Shown here one piece after another: positions 35,301 to 50,300 of a stretch of DNA of 64,000 nt (positions are counted from its first letter, which is position 1; every line of letters begins with the position of its first letter). The position numbers and the translations under genes were made by a program. The notes under the pieces are model-generated. The model saw nothing but the letters and a program-made list of their open reading frames with translations. It had not been told where the DNA came from and searched no databases. This DNA is from Gordionus sp. m RMFG-2023. Its lineage: Eukaryota; Nematomorpha; Gordioida; Chordodea; Parachordodidae. The stretch lies in NCBI RefSeq assembly GCF_954871325.1, contig NC_088776.1, forward strand, positions 47,572,569-47,636,568. Direction: 5' to 3'.

Positions 35301-38300
35301 ATTGTTAGCTATAAAAATAAAAATATAATATATTTAAAAAAATCCGGGCCGGGCCTGAAATTTTTTTAGAAAAAAAAGCCGAGCCGGGCCTGAAAATATA
35401 AAACCCGAGCCAGACCTAAAAAAATGGAATTTTTTAAAAAAAATCCCGACCGGGCCATGCAAATGGTACCTCTGCACGTCTCTGATTAAAATAGAGAATA
35501 AACTATTGTAAGATATATGATTAAATGTAAAATAATTCTGATAAATTAATTTAAACATAAATTAAAATATTTTTTTTCATTTCTAAGTTTTTTTTATTCA
35601 TTTAAAAAAAACGACGATACATTGAAATATCGAAAGTATCATCGATTCATTTTGATACACAAAAAAAATGTAAGGAATATAGTGTTGCGATACTTTAGCA
35701 ATTCTAATAAATAACATTCATTGAATTTTAAATTAATATTATTATAATTATAACAGTTTATAATATAAAAGTCGTAATGACGGGTGGCCACCCTCATGTT
35801 TTTTTGGAATCTAGATTTGAACTCGTGAGCCTACAGTAAACCGCACACATATGGTTACTGAGCTATTATGAATTATAACTTAAGAATTAAATCCTCTAAA
35901 AATTAATTAAATAAATAACGCTATAGCCAAGCTCAATGGATATCTATTTGCTGGTCCTGAGTAAACATGGTCATTTTTTTCTGGCCCAGTTTATAAAATT
36001 CATATAATTTTAAGATTCAACCCAGCCACGGTTTTTAAATTTGGTCATTGCAAATATTTTTTATTAGTTATTTTGTAAGATCACGTAATGCTTCAGATAA
36101 TTGATCAAATATAAAGTAATATATTGTATAATCAGTTTTATAAAAAATCAGTCCAGCAACTATTTGTTTTTAATTAATTTTAAAGCTCGGACCGGTTCAT
36201 ACTCTGGCCCGAGACATATATTTGATATAAATCAATTTTATAGATAACGAAATTAATTTTTTTATAAAGAATATTTACGATAAAATTTTGATAAAGACTT
36301 TAATTGCCAAAATGGTTGATTTGCCTTAATTGTAAAAATAAAATGACTAATTTTATATAATGAATAATTTATTTAATATCAATATAAGGCCAATTTTTTG
36401 AAATTTTATTTATCCTTTGCTTTTTTTAACCATAAAATATAATCACGGCAATACCGATAGAATTTAACTTAAATAAATTATTCTATAATAAAAAATAAAA
36501 ATTATATTGGTTTTCTTTTATTATAATTTTTTTTTTACATTAAAAAAACATTTTAAAATTATATGATTAATCTATATTAAAGCTCCTCTAAAGCAAATAA
36601 TGATAAAATGTGAATTTTATTTCATTCAGTTAATTTTTAGGCTGTGTCCAAAATATCAAAAAATTCGATTCGCCTTTTGAAACTTTATCGAAAAAGAAGA
36701 AATAAGCTTATTTATTTTAAATATAAAAATAAAAACACTATCCAAAATATAATTTCAAAAATTTAACCAACGATTTCATTAAAATTTTAAAACTTCTCGA
36801 TTTTTAAAAAAGATTTTGGACATCTTATAAAAATAAAATTTAATCTTAAATTTTTAAAATCCGTTTATATTTCTTGAACGATTCTGAAAAGTTATGATCA
36901 TCGGAACATTTTAAATTTTACAAGGAATCGGAATGGAACAAAAAATATTAAATTCCTTTAGGGCTCGTGAAAGAATTTATTTTGGGTATTTATATCCGAG
37001 CCTTGGTAACCGACTTGTTCTATCTGACCGAATTTGGATGAATGACAGACATTGTCTCGGACTCATTCGGGATAGACTTTAAGATGTTAAAAAGCTCTAT
37101 TCGGATCTGGTATTAAAAACGACTCTAATCGGGTTTTTACCGAGTGGACTTAAATTTTTTGTTTTATTAAAATAAATTAAATCATAAAATTTTTTCATAA
37201 CTAATTATTTTTTGGATCGGTATTAAACTTATTTCTTTGAATAACGTATCGGACTTAAACAGTTGAGCCAGATTGGTCGAATAATTTTTAAAAAAAAATT
37301 TCATCAGACTTCTGAATAAGTAGTTGAAAAATTTATAAATTAAATTTTTGACAGATATTTTTGCCTTAAAATATAAGTCGTATTGGGATCAATGTCATAA
37401 TAATACCTAGACTGACAATTCATTCATAATAATACATTTTAAAGCGTTATTAAATGCAAATCAGCTGGAGACCACATGACACACAATTTTGATAATAACT
37501 TATATCAAGAATACTTTAAATTATTTGAATTTGGTCTGCTAAATACAGTATTTACTTGTGAGAATAGACTTGGAATGATTGTGAGGAAGGATACTATTTT
37601 GTTTCGCTTACATTCAAAATTTTAAATTTGTTATATAGTTTATGCATAACCAAAAATGGCGTCCCTCAGCTATTTTACATTGATGTACACTTTTAATGAA
37701 TGTATCGTTAGTCTTGGTATTATTGAAATTGATTGGGATATGGAATCTGGGGATTTGGCTCATTTTTTAAAACAATTACTGAGGGTGATTCTTGAAATTT
37801 GACCGGAAAGGTATTCCAGTGCATATAGAATGCAAACGCTAAATTTCATACAATTTTGGTTAACTTTTGAACTACGCTTTTTTCTTCATTTAATTATATA
37901 AATTTTTTCATACAAATTTGGAAAAAATACAAAAAAAATTTAATCACAAAAATTGTCTAAAATTTACAGGGTAGTTTACTCTACATATGTTGGTATACAT
38001 TACCAGTCAAATCAGACTTTAAAAATTTCTCTTTAATAAATTGTATAAAATTGAGATATTTCCAAATTTATATCCCCATACGACAATTTTCTTAAATGGT
38101 GACTGTCCCTATGTGATTCTTAGTAACGAAGTGGCTAAATTATCATTGCACATACAATTGTAAATGAAAAATACTCTTAAATATTTTCAATTAAATAATT
38201 TATGTGCATCATTCAATTGCCATTTGACAAATTATCCTTCTTTATGCCTATTATATAATATTATTATTATTATTAATAAAAAAATATGTTTTTTCTCCCG

Positions 38301-41300
38301 GTATATATTTTTTTCAGGTATAAATAATTAATTTTTTGAGTTTGACACTAATGTCATGTTTCATATCATAACTTTTAAAATATCTTTTTTTCTCTCTTCG
38401 TAATTTTTTTTTGTATATTTGCAAAGACTCTATTTATTTAATATTATAATGATTATTTCATAAATAAATAAAAAGGACAGTAGAGGTGTAATTACTGTAA
38501 CATTTCGCATTTAATTTATATTGTTAACTTTTTTATTATATTTTTTTTTCTTCTTAAAATACTTTATTTTTGCGTGAAAGCCGGTTTATTATAATTATTA
38601 AGCACAATGCATTTACCAATTATATGTTACTTATACTTATTCATTAGATTGTTAGTTTTATCTACCCAACCCCTACCTTTATGCCTTAGAAATAAAGTGC
38701 ATTTTTACTATTATTATAAAAATTTAATGATTAAATATATAATTCAATTTCCTCCATGACTAACAAGCTCGCACTCTAAAAAAACTATTATATAAATTTT
38801 TGTATAATGAAAAATATAGTCGAGCTTGCTTATACATAGTTTTAACTACACTAGCTTTTATATTTGGCCTTATAATGTTTATTATAATTTGCCCTAAAGT
38901 TCTAGCCATTAACCCACCCTAAATCGAATTTATACTGTCATGTTAGCGAGATTTCTTGTTGCCAACTTAAAAATACTAAATGCCGGCACATAGTAATCTT
39001 GGTTTAGCCCTAGATAGATAGCAGATATCTGCAGACTAAATTTTAAGCTTGGCTCTGATTTGATAAAAAAAAAATCATTCTCAGCACGACTCGGGATTTT
39101 TGAAAATTCTTAAACCTGACATGGATATTTATTTGTGATTATTTTGCGGCCCGGCCCAAAATTTTTAAAATTTCACTGTATTGAAAAATTCCTTATATTT
39201 TGCAAATTGTTTCAAAGGGAAGTTGAAAATATGAGCAGTAAATGAATATTAAACTCTCTATATGATTCTCTAACATTTCCCAGTTGATTAATTGATATAA
39301 TCTTTAAAAAAAGATTAAATAGGCCTCACCCGGATTTTGAAATTTTAAGACCGGCCCAGATTTATTTTAAAACTCACGGACCGCTCCGAACCGGGTCTAC
39401 AGGTCTCTGATATATATTTTGCCCGACCTGATAATATAGATAACTGTAGAGCTTGAAATAGTCATACCCGATTTTTAAAAAAAAAATTTTTTTTTCCTTA
39501 ATTGTGTTATAATGACAATTAGTTCAAATATATTTCTGAATTTAAATAAAATATTAAAAATCAGAAATTTCATAGTTTTTCAAAAAATAAAATATCCCAA
39601 TTATTTATCTATAAGAATTATCAGATAAAACAAAATTTTTCTTTCGTCAAATCTTTCCTCTATAAATATATATGTGGTATAATTTATCGGGTAAAATTTA
39701 TTAAAAATATAAAAGAAAATTTTTGCCCAAGCTTACGAATTTTATATTAAATCTTATTTAATATTAAGCCTCCGATTATAGTAATAACGAACCGCTTAAT
39801 TCATCGTTGCGTAATTTACAAAAGCTAGGGTAGAATTTATAATGACTGAGCGATGCGATGAAGCATAACATTGCTCTTATGAAATTTGAAAATCATATAT
39901 TGCGACACGATTTACTTGAGCGAATTGCTTTTATTTTAAACGAGTAGGCCAAATTACGAGATAAAAAAAATTATTTTTTATTATTATTTTTCTACATTCT
40001 TCATTAGGGCGTTCATTTACTCAAGACTTACAAATATATGCGCTTCAATTGCTTATCAAAAATCTCACAAAATCTGACAGTGGCATCTACATCTGTTCTT
40101 ACAACGGCAAAAATATAACCACGGTCACCTTAGTAGTCAACGGTAAATAAAATATTTTGAAATTATTATTTTTTGTTATTGTTTTCAATTATTGAAGCCA
40201 TTTAAAGCAATTTTATATTCGCTCCCGCTTCGCCTTTTTTAAAAATATTCCCTGAAGGCGGCGAGACTTTGACTTTATCTGATACATTAATGCATGGAGT
40301 AGAATATACATGATGTGATCATTCAAAAATTGTTTTTTCTTTATTTCCCTATTTAGGGAGGTGATATGCTCTGCTCTTTATTAAAATATAGGTTAGATAA
40401 ATAAGTAATTTTTTTTAAAAAAATGGGCGTGTTTATGCATAATAATAATGTTTATCTTAGAAAAAGTCATAAATGGATGATTCACATACATAAACATATG
40501 GGCGTGATAACGTTTTAAATTAAACAGTTTGCCATTAAAATCATATAAAAAGAACGACAAATAATTATCAGCTGATCCAAAAATATTAAAGTGCATCCAA
40601 TAGAAAATAGAGAAGGTAATAATCCCAATAGAAATAAGGAATGCAGATTGACGCAATAGAAATATGTAATAGCCTGATATATTAAAGGTGACCGAGCTGA
40701 AGACCGATATTAAAATAATAGAATCGGATCCATTTTTTAAAAGTCACATGATATCATTCTTTAAGTAGCCCGCCTATATGGAGGTTACGTGTTGACCAAT
40801 ATAATACATTTTATAAGTATTTTAAATAGCAGAGCAAATTTTCTGTAGTGAAAAATCTGGATAATAATGAGAAATGGTCATTATTATTAAGAAAATATTT
40901 TAAGACATTTTGATTTTATTTTGACATTATTATTTATTATATCCTATTAAAATTTAATTTTATAAATTTAAAATACAAATAATAAATTTTATAAAATATT
41001 CAAATAACTACTAATTACAAATACAAAAAAGTATTAGTATTTAAAATGCAAGTATTCGCGTTACTGCTCAACCCTAATAGATACCAGACATGCCTCTAGA
41101 ATTTAAAAACCTATCTAATAAAAAGCTCGCTCTATAATGAGCCTACTATAATAGACAAAAATACAGAAGCAAAAAACAAATTTGTAATAAACATTAAAGT
41201 TTAATTCAGCCCATAGTGTATGTAAATGTGAAATAAAAAATAATATATATAGCCTATTATTTTATATGCAGTGTTGTGCATATTTGATGGGAAACATTTA

Positions 41301-44300
41301 CATATTTTTTAAATTTATTTGCAATAAAATTATTTATGTAAAATGTTGTTTTGACCATTTTTGCAAGTTAGATAATTTAATTTAAAATAAATTAAAATAT
41401 TTGGAAATGCATTCCGTCAAATTTGCACAATGCTGTAAAGGGCCCATTTAGTGTTGTTTAACGGCTCGATTTTTGAACGACTAACCCGATATTTAGCCAA
41501 AAATATTACGCAAACCTGGAGATTTTACTCATAAATGGCAGGGTTTGGACATCTATTAACGAAATCTTGAAGCTTCCTTAATTTTTTTTGGCTAAAATAT
41601 TGGATTAACCGTTTTTAAAAATCTAGCTGTTTAACAACACTATGTCCACTGGAGATTGGACCCATTTGGTGATAGGGGTCATTCCATGACAGATCAATTT
41701 CGGTCGTTCCCTTTTAATTCCGATAAAAATTTGTTATTAACATCGGAAACGGAATTTTATCTCATTAGCAATTATGTTACCTGATATATTGAGAGCTTAA
41801 GGTATAAGGGTTTTTTAAACTTTTTACTAATGTTATAATTAGTTTTAAATTCTAAGTCAATAATTGATATTAAAGGAAATTATATTTTTTTTAAATATCA
41901 GTCAACTTATTTTCGGTAAAAAATTTAAAATGAGTTTCAATTTTTCAATTTTTTTTCCTCTTTTCTAATAAATTCTTCAACAATTAGCGTAAAAATATCC
42001 CGAAAAATGTATAAAAAATAAATAGATGGTGTTATATATGAACATTTTAAGGCAATAAAAGGCTTTTTTATATCGTTTCAATCATTTCAAATCAATAAAA
42101 TTACTAATATACTATCATCTATGATGCATATTGAATAAATAAATTTTATAAAAAAAATTCAAGCATGATATTACTCATAAATCAATTATAATGACTTAAT
42201 GATATGATAGAAAAAGCCTTCTATTGCATTGTAATGTTCATATATAGCGTTCTATACATTTATAAATTATTTGCGATATTTTTATTTTTAAAAAATTATC
42301 CAGCCGCACTAATTATTGAAAAAATTGTTAGAAAAATAGTAAAAGAATAATAAAAATTTGAAAAAATGAAGTTCATATATTCGAAATATTTTTTTTACTT
42401 TTCATATGGACATATATGACCACTTTTTTAAAAAAATTTAATTTTGATCTTTTCCTTATTATTACCAATTATTGACTTAGTTATTAATATCAGATTCAAT
42501 ATTCGAATTAATTTAACTTTTAATTTAAAACTAATTATTTAGCATCAGTAAAAGGTTTAAACCGATTTTTACCTTTAACTCAAGTAATATAATTTCTAAT
42601 GAGCTAAAATTTCGTTTCCGATATTACTAGAACATACATAACGTGCCTAAAAAATCTTATCGAAATTTTAAGAAATCGGCTAAAAATCTCGATTTTCTTG
42701 TTCATTTTGACATGTAATGGATCCTATATTTTTTGTCTGGTAAGCATATGGCTTAACAGTTATCATATCAAATTTAATTTTATAAATATGAATTGCAAAT
42801 ATTTATTATCATTAGTTCAAAATTATAAATCTCATAAATTTAATTTATAAAACATTTTAGCGGTCCGCATCGAAAGGTCGGACCAAAGATCGGACTGGAA
42901 AGAAGTCCGATTTTTGAAATCGGGGTTTTCGGGACCGTTGACCTTTAGTTTGAAAGTAAAATAGTAAATATAAGGGGAGAATGAATGGTAAATGATTCAA
43001 TCCCTCTTATTTTTCAATTTAAATTTAATTAAATTTATTTTAAAAAAATTTGACTCGGGCCACTAAAATTTTTTTATTTAATTTTAGGCCTCATTTAAAA
43101 AAAAATATATTACAGCCCTCTCTTTGACGAGCCTGCAGGTCTCATATTTTTTTTATTCGCCAAGGTAAGGTTTTGTTTTTTTATGTAATAGACAAGAAAA
43201 TTAGTTTTAAGGGATAGGCATTTTCAATTCAAAAATTGGCTTTCAAATGTATAATTTTATTCTTATAGAGAAAAAAAATAATTTAAAAAGCAATTTATAT
43301 CTTTTTATTTTTTTAGTAACGAGTAACGCGTTACTTTTTTTGCAAGGTAAGGTAACGAATAAAGCGTTACTTTTTGAAGTAACGTTTACAGCACTAGTAT
43401 ATTTACAATTATAATAAAATACGAACTATCGATTTTTTGTTTCTGCTATAAAAATTAAGTGATGAAGGTTATCTAAGAATGAGACTATTTTTAAAAAAAT
43501 ATATATATTTATACATAAGAATTTTATTTTAAAAAAAATACCTTCCATTTTTTTATAAAAATATTTATAATTTTTTAAATGTATTTTTTCAAATATTACC
43601 TTTAAGCTAATTTTAATTTATTCATCATTAATAATTATAGAGTGGGACTTCCAAAAGGTGAACGTCATCATGAATGGACACCTTATTTTTTAAAAAAAAT
43701 ATATTTGAACTACTTTTTAAGCCAGTCCTCCATGATGTTCTATATAACGACCACTTTTCTATGTTGACCAAAAACATAACTCCCACATTTGAATGGTCCA
43801 CCTTATGGAAATTTAGATTTTAAAACAATTATTTTACATCATTACCACATTCATATCATCGGAATGTACGATTTGTTATTTACCCTATACTGTTTGTTTT
43901 TCCACTATTTTAAATTTAAAAAAAAAATAGAAAAAATTATATGGGAAGTAAAGATTTAGTTTTACATTTTTATCTATGTTTGTTTGTTATTACGAAATGA
44001 AAGTTAAATAAATGGTAGGCATAGAATATTTTTAATAATATTGTGTTTGAACGACATAGTTTTTTAAATTTTCGTTGTATTGTAAAAAAAAATTTACGTT
44101 ATAATAATCATTGTACTTGTTTTTAGATCTATGTATATTTTATTTTATTTATTAATAAGTAATTAGTATAGGGTTTAGTAGTTTTTCTCTTTTATTTCCT
44201 TAAGAAAATATTTTATAATAATTATAAATATTAGATAGTATATAAATAAGTATTAAAGTGCTTACAAACTGCAACGCTTTGCGTTTTATTTCAAATAATG

Positions 44301-47300
44301 TATTTTAAAATGCTAATTTTGGTAACATACAAATTGTAAAAATATCTTTTATGTTTTTAAAAGAAACGCAAAAATGTGTGTATTTTTTTTTCACATTTAA
44401 AAAAATATATACCTCTTCAGTTTAAACGTAAGCTTTTTATTTAAAAAAACACAACGCTAAAACTTAACTACATAATTCCTAAGAAGCTGTAATATATACT
44501 AGAGATCTGTAAATCACTCCCGTAGCCTTTCTGGCCGGGTCGGGCTTAAATTTTTAAATATGTATCATTAATTTTTGTCAAATAAATTGATTCTTGCAAG
44601 AAACAAGGCACTTAAAGAAATTAGGGATAGGCCGGGCGGATAAATAATCTTTATTTCATTTATTCGGGATCGGGCCAAGCAGGACATTTTTTTTTTTTAA
44701 ATCAACCGTTTTTAAATATTAAAGTAGCACTCTAATCATATAGCTATTTAGAATTCTTTATAAAGAAATAAATCTTAAATGACTTACATTAATATTTAGA
44801 CACATTTTCGTCCAAAATCACTGCCGAAGATTACGAACTATCACCTACTCAACAATCCCTTAACAGTTCCATATTCAATTTTACCATCAATATTAATGTC
44901 ACCGGTAATTTATAATGATTTAATTTAAAGTATTTTGATTATATTTGTTTGTCGTTTGGGGGTTTTAACAAATTTTAGACAATTTTTCTATCAACTTTTG
45001 AAATTGATAGCGAAATTGTCTTAATTCATAGGGTAGATTACACTATATATGCTGAAATTGGATTCCGGTGCGCTGTAAATGTTTTAAGTTTTATGAATTT
45101 TCCTAAAAAAAACCTGAGCCACTGTAGCATCGCTCTTAATTTGTTTAACTATCACAGCGTATTAAAAATATTTACTATCTGTTTTATGAATTTTTTTACA
45201 TTTATTGAATAAATAGCCGAAAGCTTCATAATTTATTTTCGATATATTTGATTAGAATTTGACGTCTGAAATTATCGTTTTTTGATAATATGTATCGTTA
45301 ATTACTTTGACAATTTATAGATCAATGTTCTTTTCTTTTTTTAAAAATGTTTACAAAAGATAAATGTTTATTTTATAATATACCTGCATCCAAAGATTGT
45401 TGTATTGAGCAAGGAGTGCCTGAGGAATGTAGAAATCCATGTATCGGAAAATTAGGACTAAACTATACTTGTCGTGTTTATAGGGAAAGAATCGATATAT
45501 GCATTATAAGTATATTAAACATTTAATTCTATTTTTTAGAAAAAAAAGCTAATTATTTTATTCTTACTCTAATGTAACGTTGAAAAAAGTAACGCCATTA
45601 GTAATGGCACTTTTTGTGGCAGATATTCAAAATTTTATTATGAAAACTTTGTTTCTCATGATTCTTACTGTTTTAAAAGTTTAATAATGATTTTAAAATA
45701 ACATTGTTAAAATAAAATACTCCCAAAGAATAGATTTTTTTTTCTTCATTTCTAATTAATGTGTAAGAGAATCTGCACTGGCGTAGACAGTGGGGGAGGG
45801 GCGTTTGGGGTTGACCCTCCCCCCCCCACATAATCTCCGAAAAAAAATTTTTTTTAGAATAATTTTATTTATAAAACGAAAATACGATATCAAAATGAAA
45901 TATATTTAAAAATAAAAATTTTAAATGATCACATGTTTAAATTAAAAATTATATGAACTAAGATATTAAATGGGGGGGGGGGGGGGTTATAAAAATTATT
46001 GTAAATATTTTATGGCATAGCAGAGCTGAGGATGGAGAAAAAATATGACCTGCATATCTCTAAAGATATTTTTTGAACAATTATAAATTTAATAATATAA
46101 TTTATATTGTTAAACAAATTAGATAGTTTTAGACCATAGGTTCATATTTGATAAAATTCCAAAGTTTCTTGATAGAGTATTTGGTAAAGCTAAACAGTAA
46201 GCTTTTATTTTCTTTTGCCGGTTGAGTCTGAATTGTTGATTACACTTGAAACGCGAGAGGATATCAAGAAAATTTCAGGTTTTCCTCTGATGATTTATCA
46301 GGATCGTATGATAAGTTACTTTGTTATGTCGAATTTTGGTATAAAAATCTTGAGAATAGAGTACTCTGAGACCAAAAAATGCTTTGCCGGCCTTTTCCAT
46401 ATGTAATTGAACTTTAGATTCCCTGTTTAATATCAAAATATTGTTTTTTATTTTAGCTACCTTGCCGATTAGTACCTGCACTATTGGAAGGTCTTTTTCA
46501 ACTTTGAATTGGTTAAAAACCTATTTAAGAAACAGCACCGGTCAAAACCGTTTAAATGAATTAGTCCTATCAAATATTTATAAGGAGATTATTTTAAATA
46601 AAGATTTGATTCTATATAATTAGCCAAATCTCAGAGAAAAGTAGATCTCTCTTTATAAATTCAAATCATAAAATTGCAATAGTCATAAGATTTTTATATG
46701 CATAACCTAATTATAATAAATTCTTAGTCATAAAATTTAAATATTTTTTATATTATAATATTTTTAATAAAAGTATTGCATTTGCATATTTTGATAATAT
46801 AATCATAATCATTTGTATTAATTAAACTGTTAAATTATATTTTTTAAATACCGTTATATGCAAAGAATTACATATATTTTACTGTACTATATATTTTTTT
46901 TAAAATAAAGTTATTTACAAAAAATTTTTAATGTAATAAACTATATAAAATTTATATATTTTGAAATTTATTTTATTGTATATTATCTAATAAAGGGATG
47001 TTATTTATACTAAAGTATTTTAATAATAAATAAAATCTATAATGAAATTCTCTGTAAAATAATAAGATATATTAAGTGATCATAAAAAATGGGAGATTTG
47101 GAGGAGGGGGGGGGGTGATTTTTTTCTTTCTACACCGAATGGAGAATTAATTTACAATTGAACACTAAACATTGAAAAAATTTTCAGAGTAAGGCTTTCA
47201 GTCTCCTATAAATCATAAATTTGGCCAAAATTTTGTTATCCCAAAAAAAAAAATTATGACCCCCCCCCCCCCTGGATAAATCCTGGCTACGCCACCGAAT

Positions 47301-50300
47301 AAAAAAAGAAAAAATTTGTGCTTGACAATAAAATCAAATAAATCCTTCATTCTTTCTAAAAAAAATACCCACGAATAACCAATTAAAAATGATTCTTTTC
47401 ATCTCATTTATTTTAGAGAACATATACGCTGTTTTCCTTTTTTTTAATATAAAAATCTGTTTTCTTTTGATTATTTTCTAAGGTTATTTTTTTAAAAAAA
47501 GTGATTGGGATTTTAATATTTAGAAGATTTGTTGTTTAGCTTAAAAAATTTGAAAATTTATGTAATAACATTGATTTGATTCCTCCGCAAAAGAAAGAAT
47601 ATTAAAGAACAAAAAATAATGACGAAAATGGCAATAAATGGGCCTTGTTCTATTTTCAAAAGAAATATATAAAAGTAGAAGAAGAAAATGAATAACTATA
47701 GAAATAATCATAATAAGGAAATTCGATAAATAACCATTTTTATTATTTCTTGGAAGATGTTTTTATGATGATAAAAATTTTTTATATACATATGCTTTTA
47801 TTCAGGGATTCGAACCTAAACCCAGAAAAGAAAACCCGGTTTTTTGGAAAAAAAATCTAAACCCGAACCGAATCTGAACCCCGTTTAAAAAAATTTCAAA
47901 ACCCCGAACCAAACCCAGTAATTTTATTTGAACCCGGGTTCAACCGGGTTCAGTGTAATGTTTAAAATCATATAAGATACTTGTATAATTGTAAATAAAA
48001 ATATTAATGATTTAATTGAGATTTTATAATATTTTCAGATTTCCAATTAAGTGAAGTGTTAATGAATTTTAAACCATTTAATTCATTTAAGCCATTTTTA
48101 AATTTATTCCCAAAGATTCCTATCGGAGTGTTAATAATTTAAACATAAATTCAGTTACGCCATTTATTTTTAACTTATTCTCTCAAAGATTATTAATTAG
48201 AGGAAAATGAAAGTGAACAAGTCAAAGTAAAAATTATTATATTGTAGATATTGTTAATTTAAAGAAATACGTCTAAATAAAATTTTTTAAATCTATACAT
48301 GACTATCTTTGTATTTTTAACTATATTTTGCATATAAATAAAATAAAAAATTTATTTTTTATACCAAATCTATGTCTAGTTTTTCAATTATGATTTAAAT
48401 ATAGAATTTTTTTTATAAATTCAAAAATTCTTAAACCCGAGCTGAATTCGGAACCAAATTCGGGTTCAAAAATATTCCCCTGAACCGAACCAACCTATTG
48501 TTTTATAACCTTAAACCAAATCCGAACCGAACCCTGTCAAAAATTTTGCCGGGTTCGCATCCCTGCTTTTACCTACTGTTGTTAAATGTCTCGATTTAGC
48601 CAATTTAAAATTAAGATTACAGCCAAAATAATATTAAGCAAGCCTCAAGATTTCTTTAATATATGTTCAAACCTTCCCGCCATCTATGAGCAAATCTCCA
48701 AGCTTGCAAAATATTTTTTAGTTAAAATATTGGGTTAGCTGTTGAAAATCCAGCTGACGCATAAAACAAATTGCATCATTAGTATAGTAAAACTTTTTAT
48801 AAAATTTGCTTAGACCTCGTTTTTAGTAAAAAAACGATTAGCATACCTGTATAATTGAATTTTGTGTATTTTGTAAATTATGCATTTTTTGAGAAACATC
48901 ACAGTATTTCCCTTAATATAAACGAGGCCTAAGGATATATTTTATTTTTGTCAAATAATAATATTGAAAATTTATCATGTTAGAATTCATGCATTTTAGG
49001 CCTTTTTTTAAAATATAAACTTTCGAAATTTATGATAAATAGACATATATAAAGTAAGGTATGTATTTTCAATAGAAATTCATTGAAATAAAGAACTTCA
49101 ATAATTTTCCAGGAGGAACGTTAAGATTCAATGCTGAAAGAAAATACTATTTCATAAACTTTGTGAAGTCTAAAGTGACAGAAAGAAAGAAAGCAAGATG
49201 TTAGACATCTTTCTGTGTTTGAAGTATAAAATCAATCAATATGTAGAGTTGACCTAATGACTCACTTATTTCACTTTTAAGATCATAAAATCTAGGAAAT
49301 TGTGTCATAGATTGATTTTCCATATTTTTGATATGGTATTAATGGACGACCGGCTTTTGCACCGTAGAGATTCCAGGTCACCATTTACCATTAAAAGAAC
49401 AGCTTAATCTTTCGAATTTAAGATTTTAATCGCTGAAGTTCTATATTCATATAGCAAAAGCGCAAATAAAGCGACTAAGAACGAGAAAATCTGTGGAAGC
49501 TTGTTATTTTACCAATTTTATCATAAATTAATTATTTATGATGAAATTTTATTTTAGCCCTAATGCATGGTATTAATTAAAATTATCATAGCAGAAATGG
49601 TCGAGAATAAAAAATATCTTATTAGTTTTACATAACTATATAGAGAAAGATAATTATTCTTTTTCTAAATTTATAGTATAAGTATACTTCATACAATAGA
49701 GAGTTTAAGGCAATAAAACGAAAAAATATTTTTTTAAAATTTATATTGGAATTTTAATAATTCATAAATATTAACCTAATATACCTATGTATAATAACCC
49801 TTTTGGATACGTTTGCACCAATTGTTTACAAACGATATATGTATAATATTTTATTTTTCCCCTTTGGAAATGTAAGACGGAAAAGATCATAGGGATTGTT
49901 GCAAGAGAAGACTGATAGACGATAATTGCATCGATTTATGCACTCACACCTCTTCTGATTTAGAATTAGCGAAGGTGTGCGCGGCACAGTTGCCCGATAT
50001 ATTTCAATGCATCGAGGAAGGAAATTGTAAAAATTTTATTATTTTTTTTTGTGGCTGGATTTGTTATTAAAGTTTTACCTAGGGAAAAAAAATCATTTAA
50101 ACACATTATCTAGCATTACTTTTTAGAGTATTGAACAAAATTCAAACAAAATTACTTTTTATTTTAGATCTTCTACCTGGTCCTCCGTTGTACCCCATTG
50201 CCCTTCCACTCAATTCAACGGCTCTAGAAATCCGGTGGCTGCCACCCACTTCTAATCCCATATTAGTCAATTCTTACAGAATTACGTATTCCCGGATCAA

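Noticed and set aside
40393-40656. Hydrophobic 87-codon minus-strand frame
   Set aside because: No family resemblance, no splice context, and located in an intron of AT-rich sequence where Phe/Ile-rich frames arise by chance.
46275-46481. 68-codon minus-strand frame
   Set aside because: Shadow of the plus-strand hAT-F relic.
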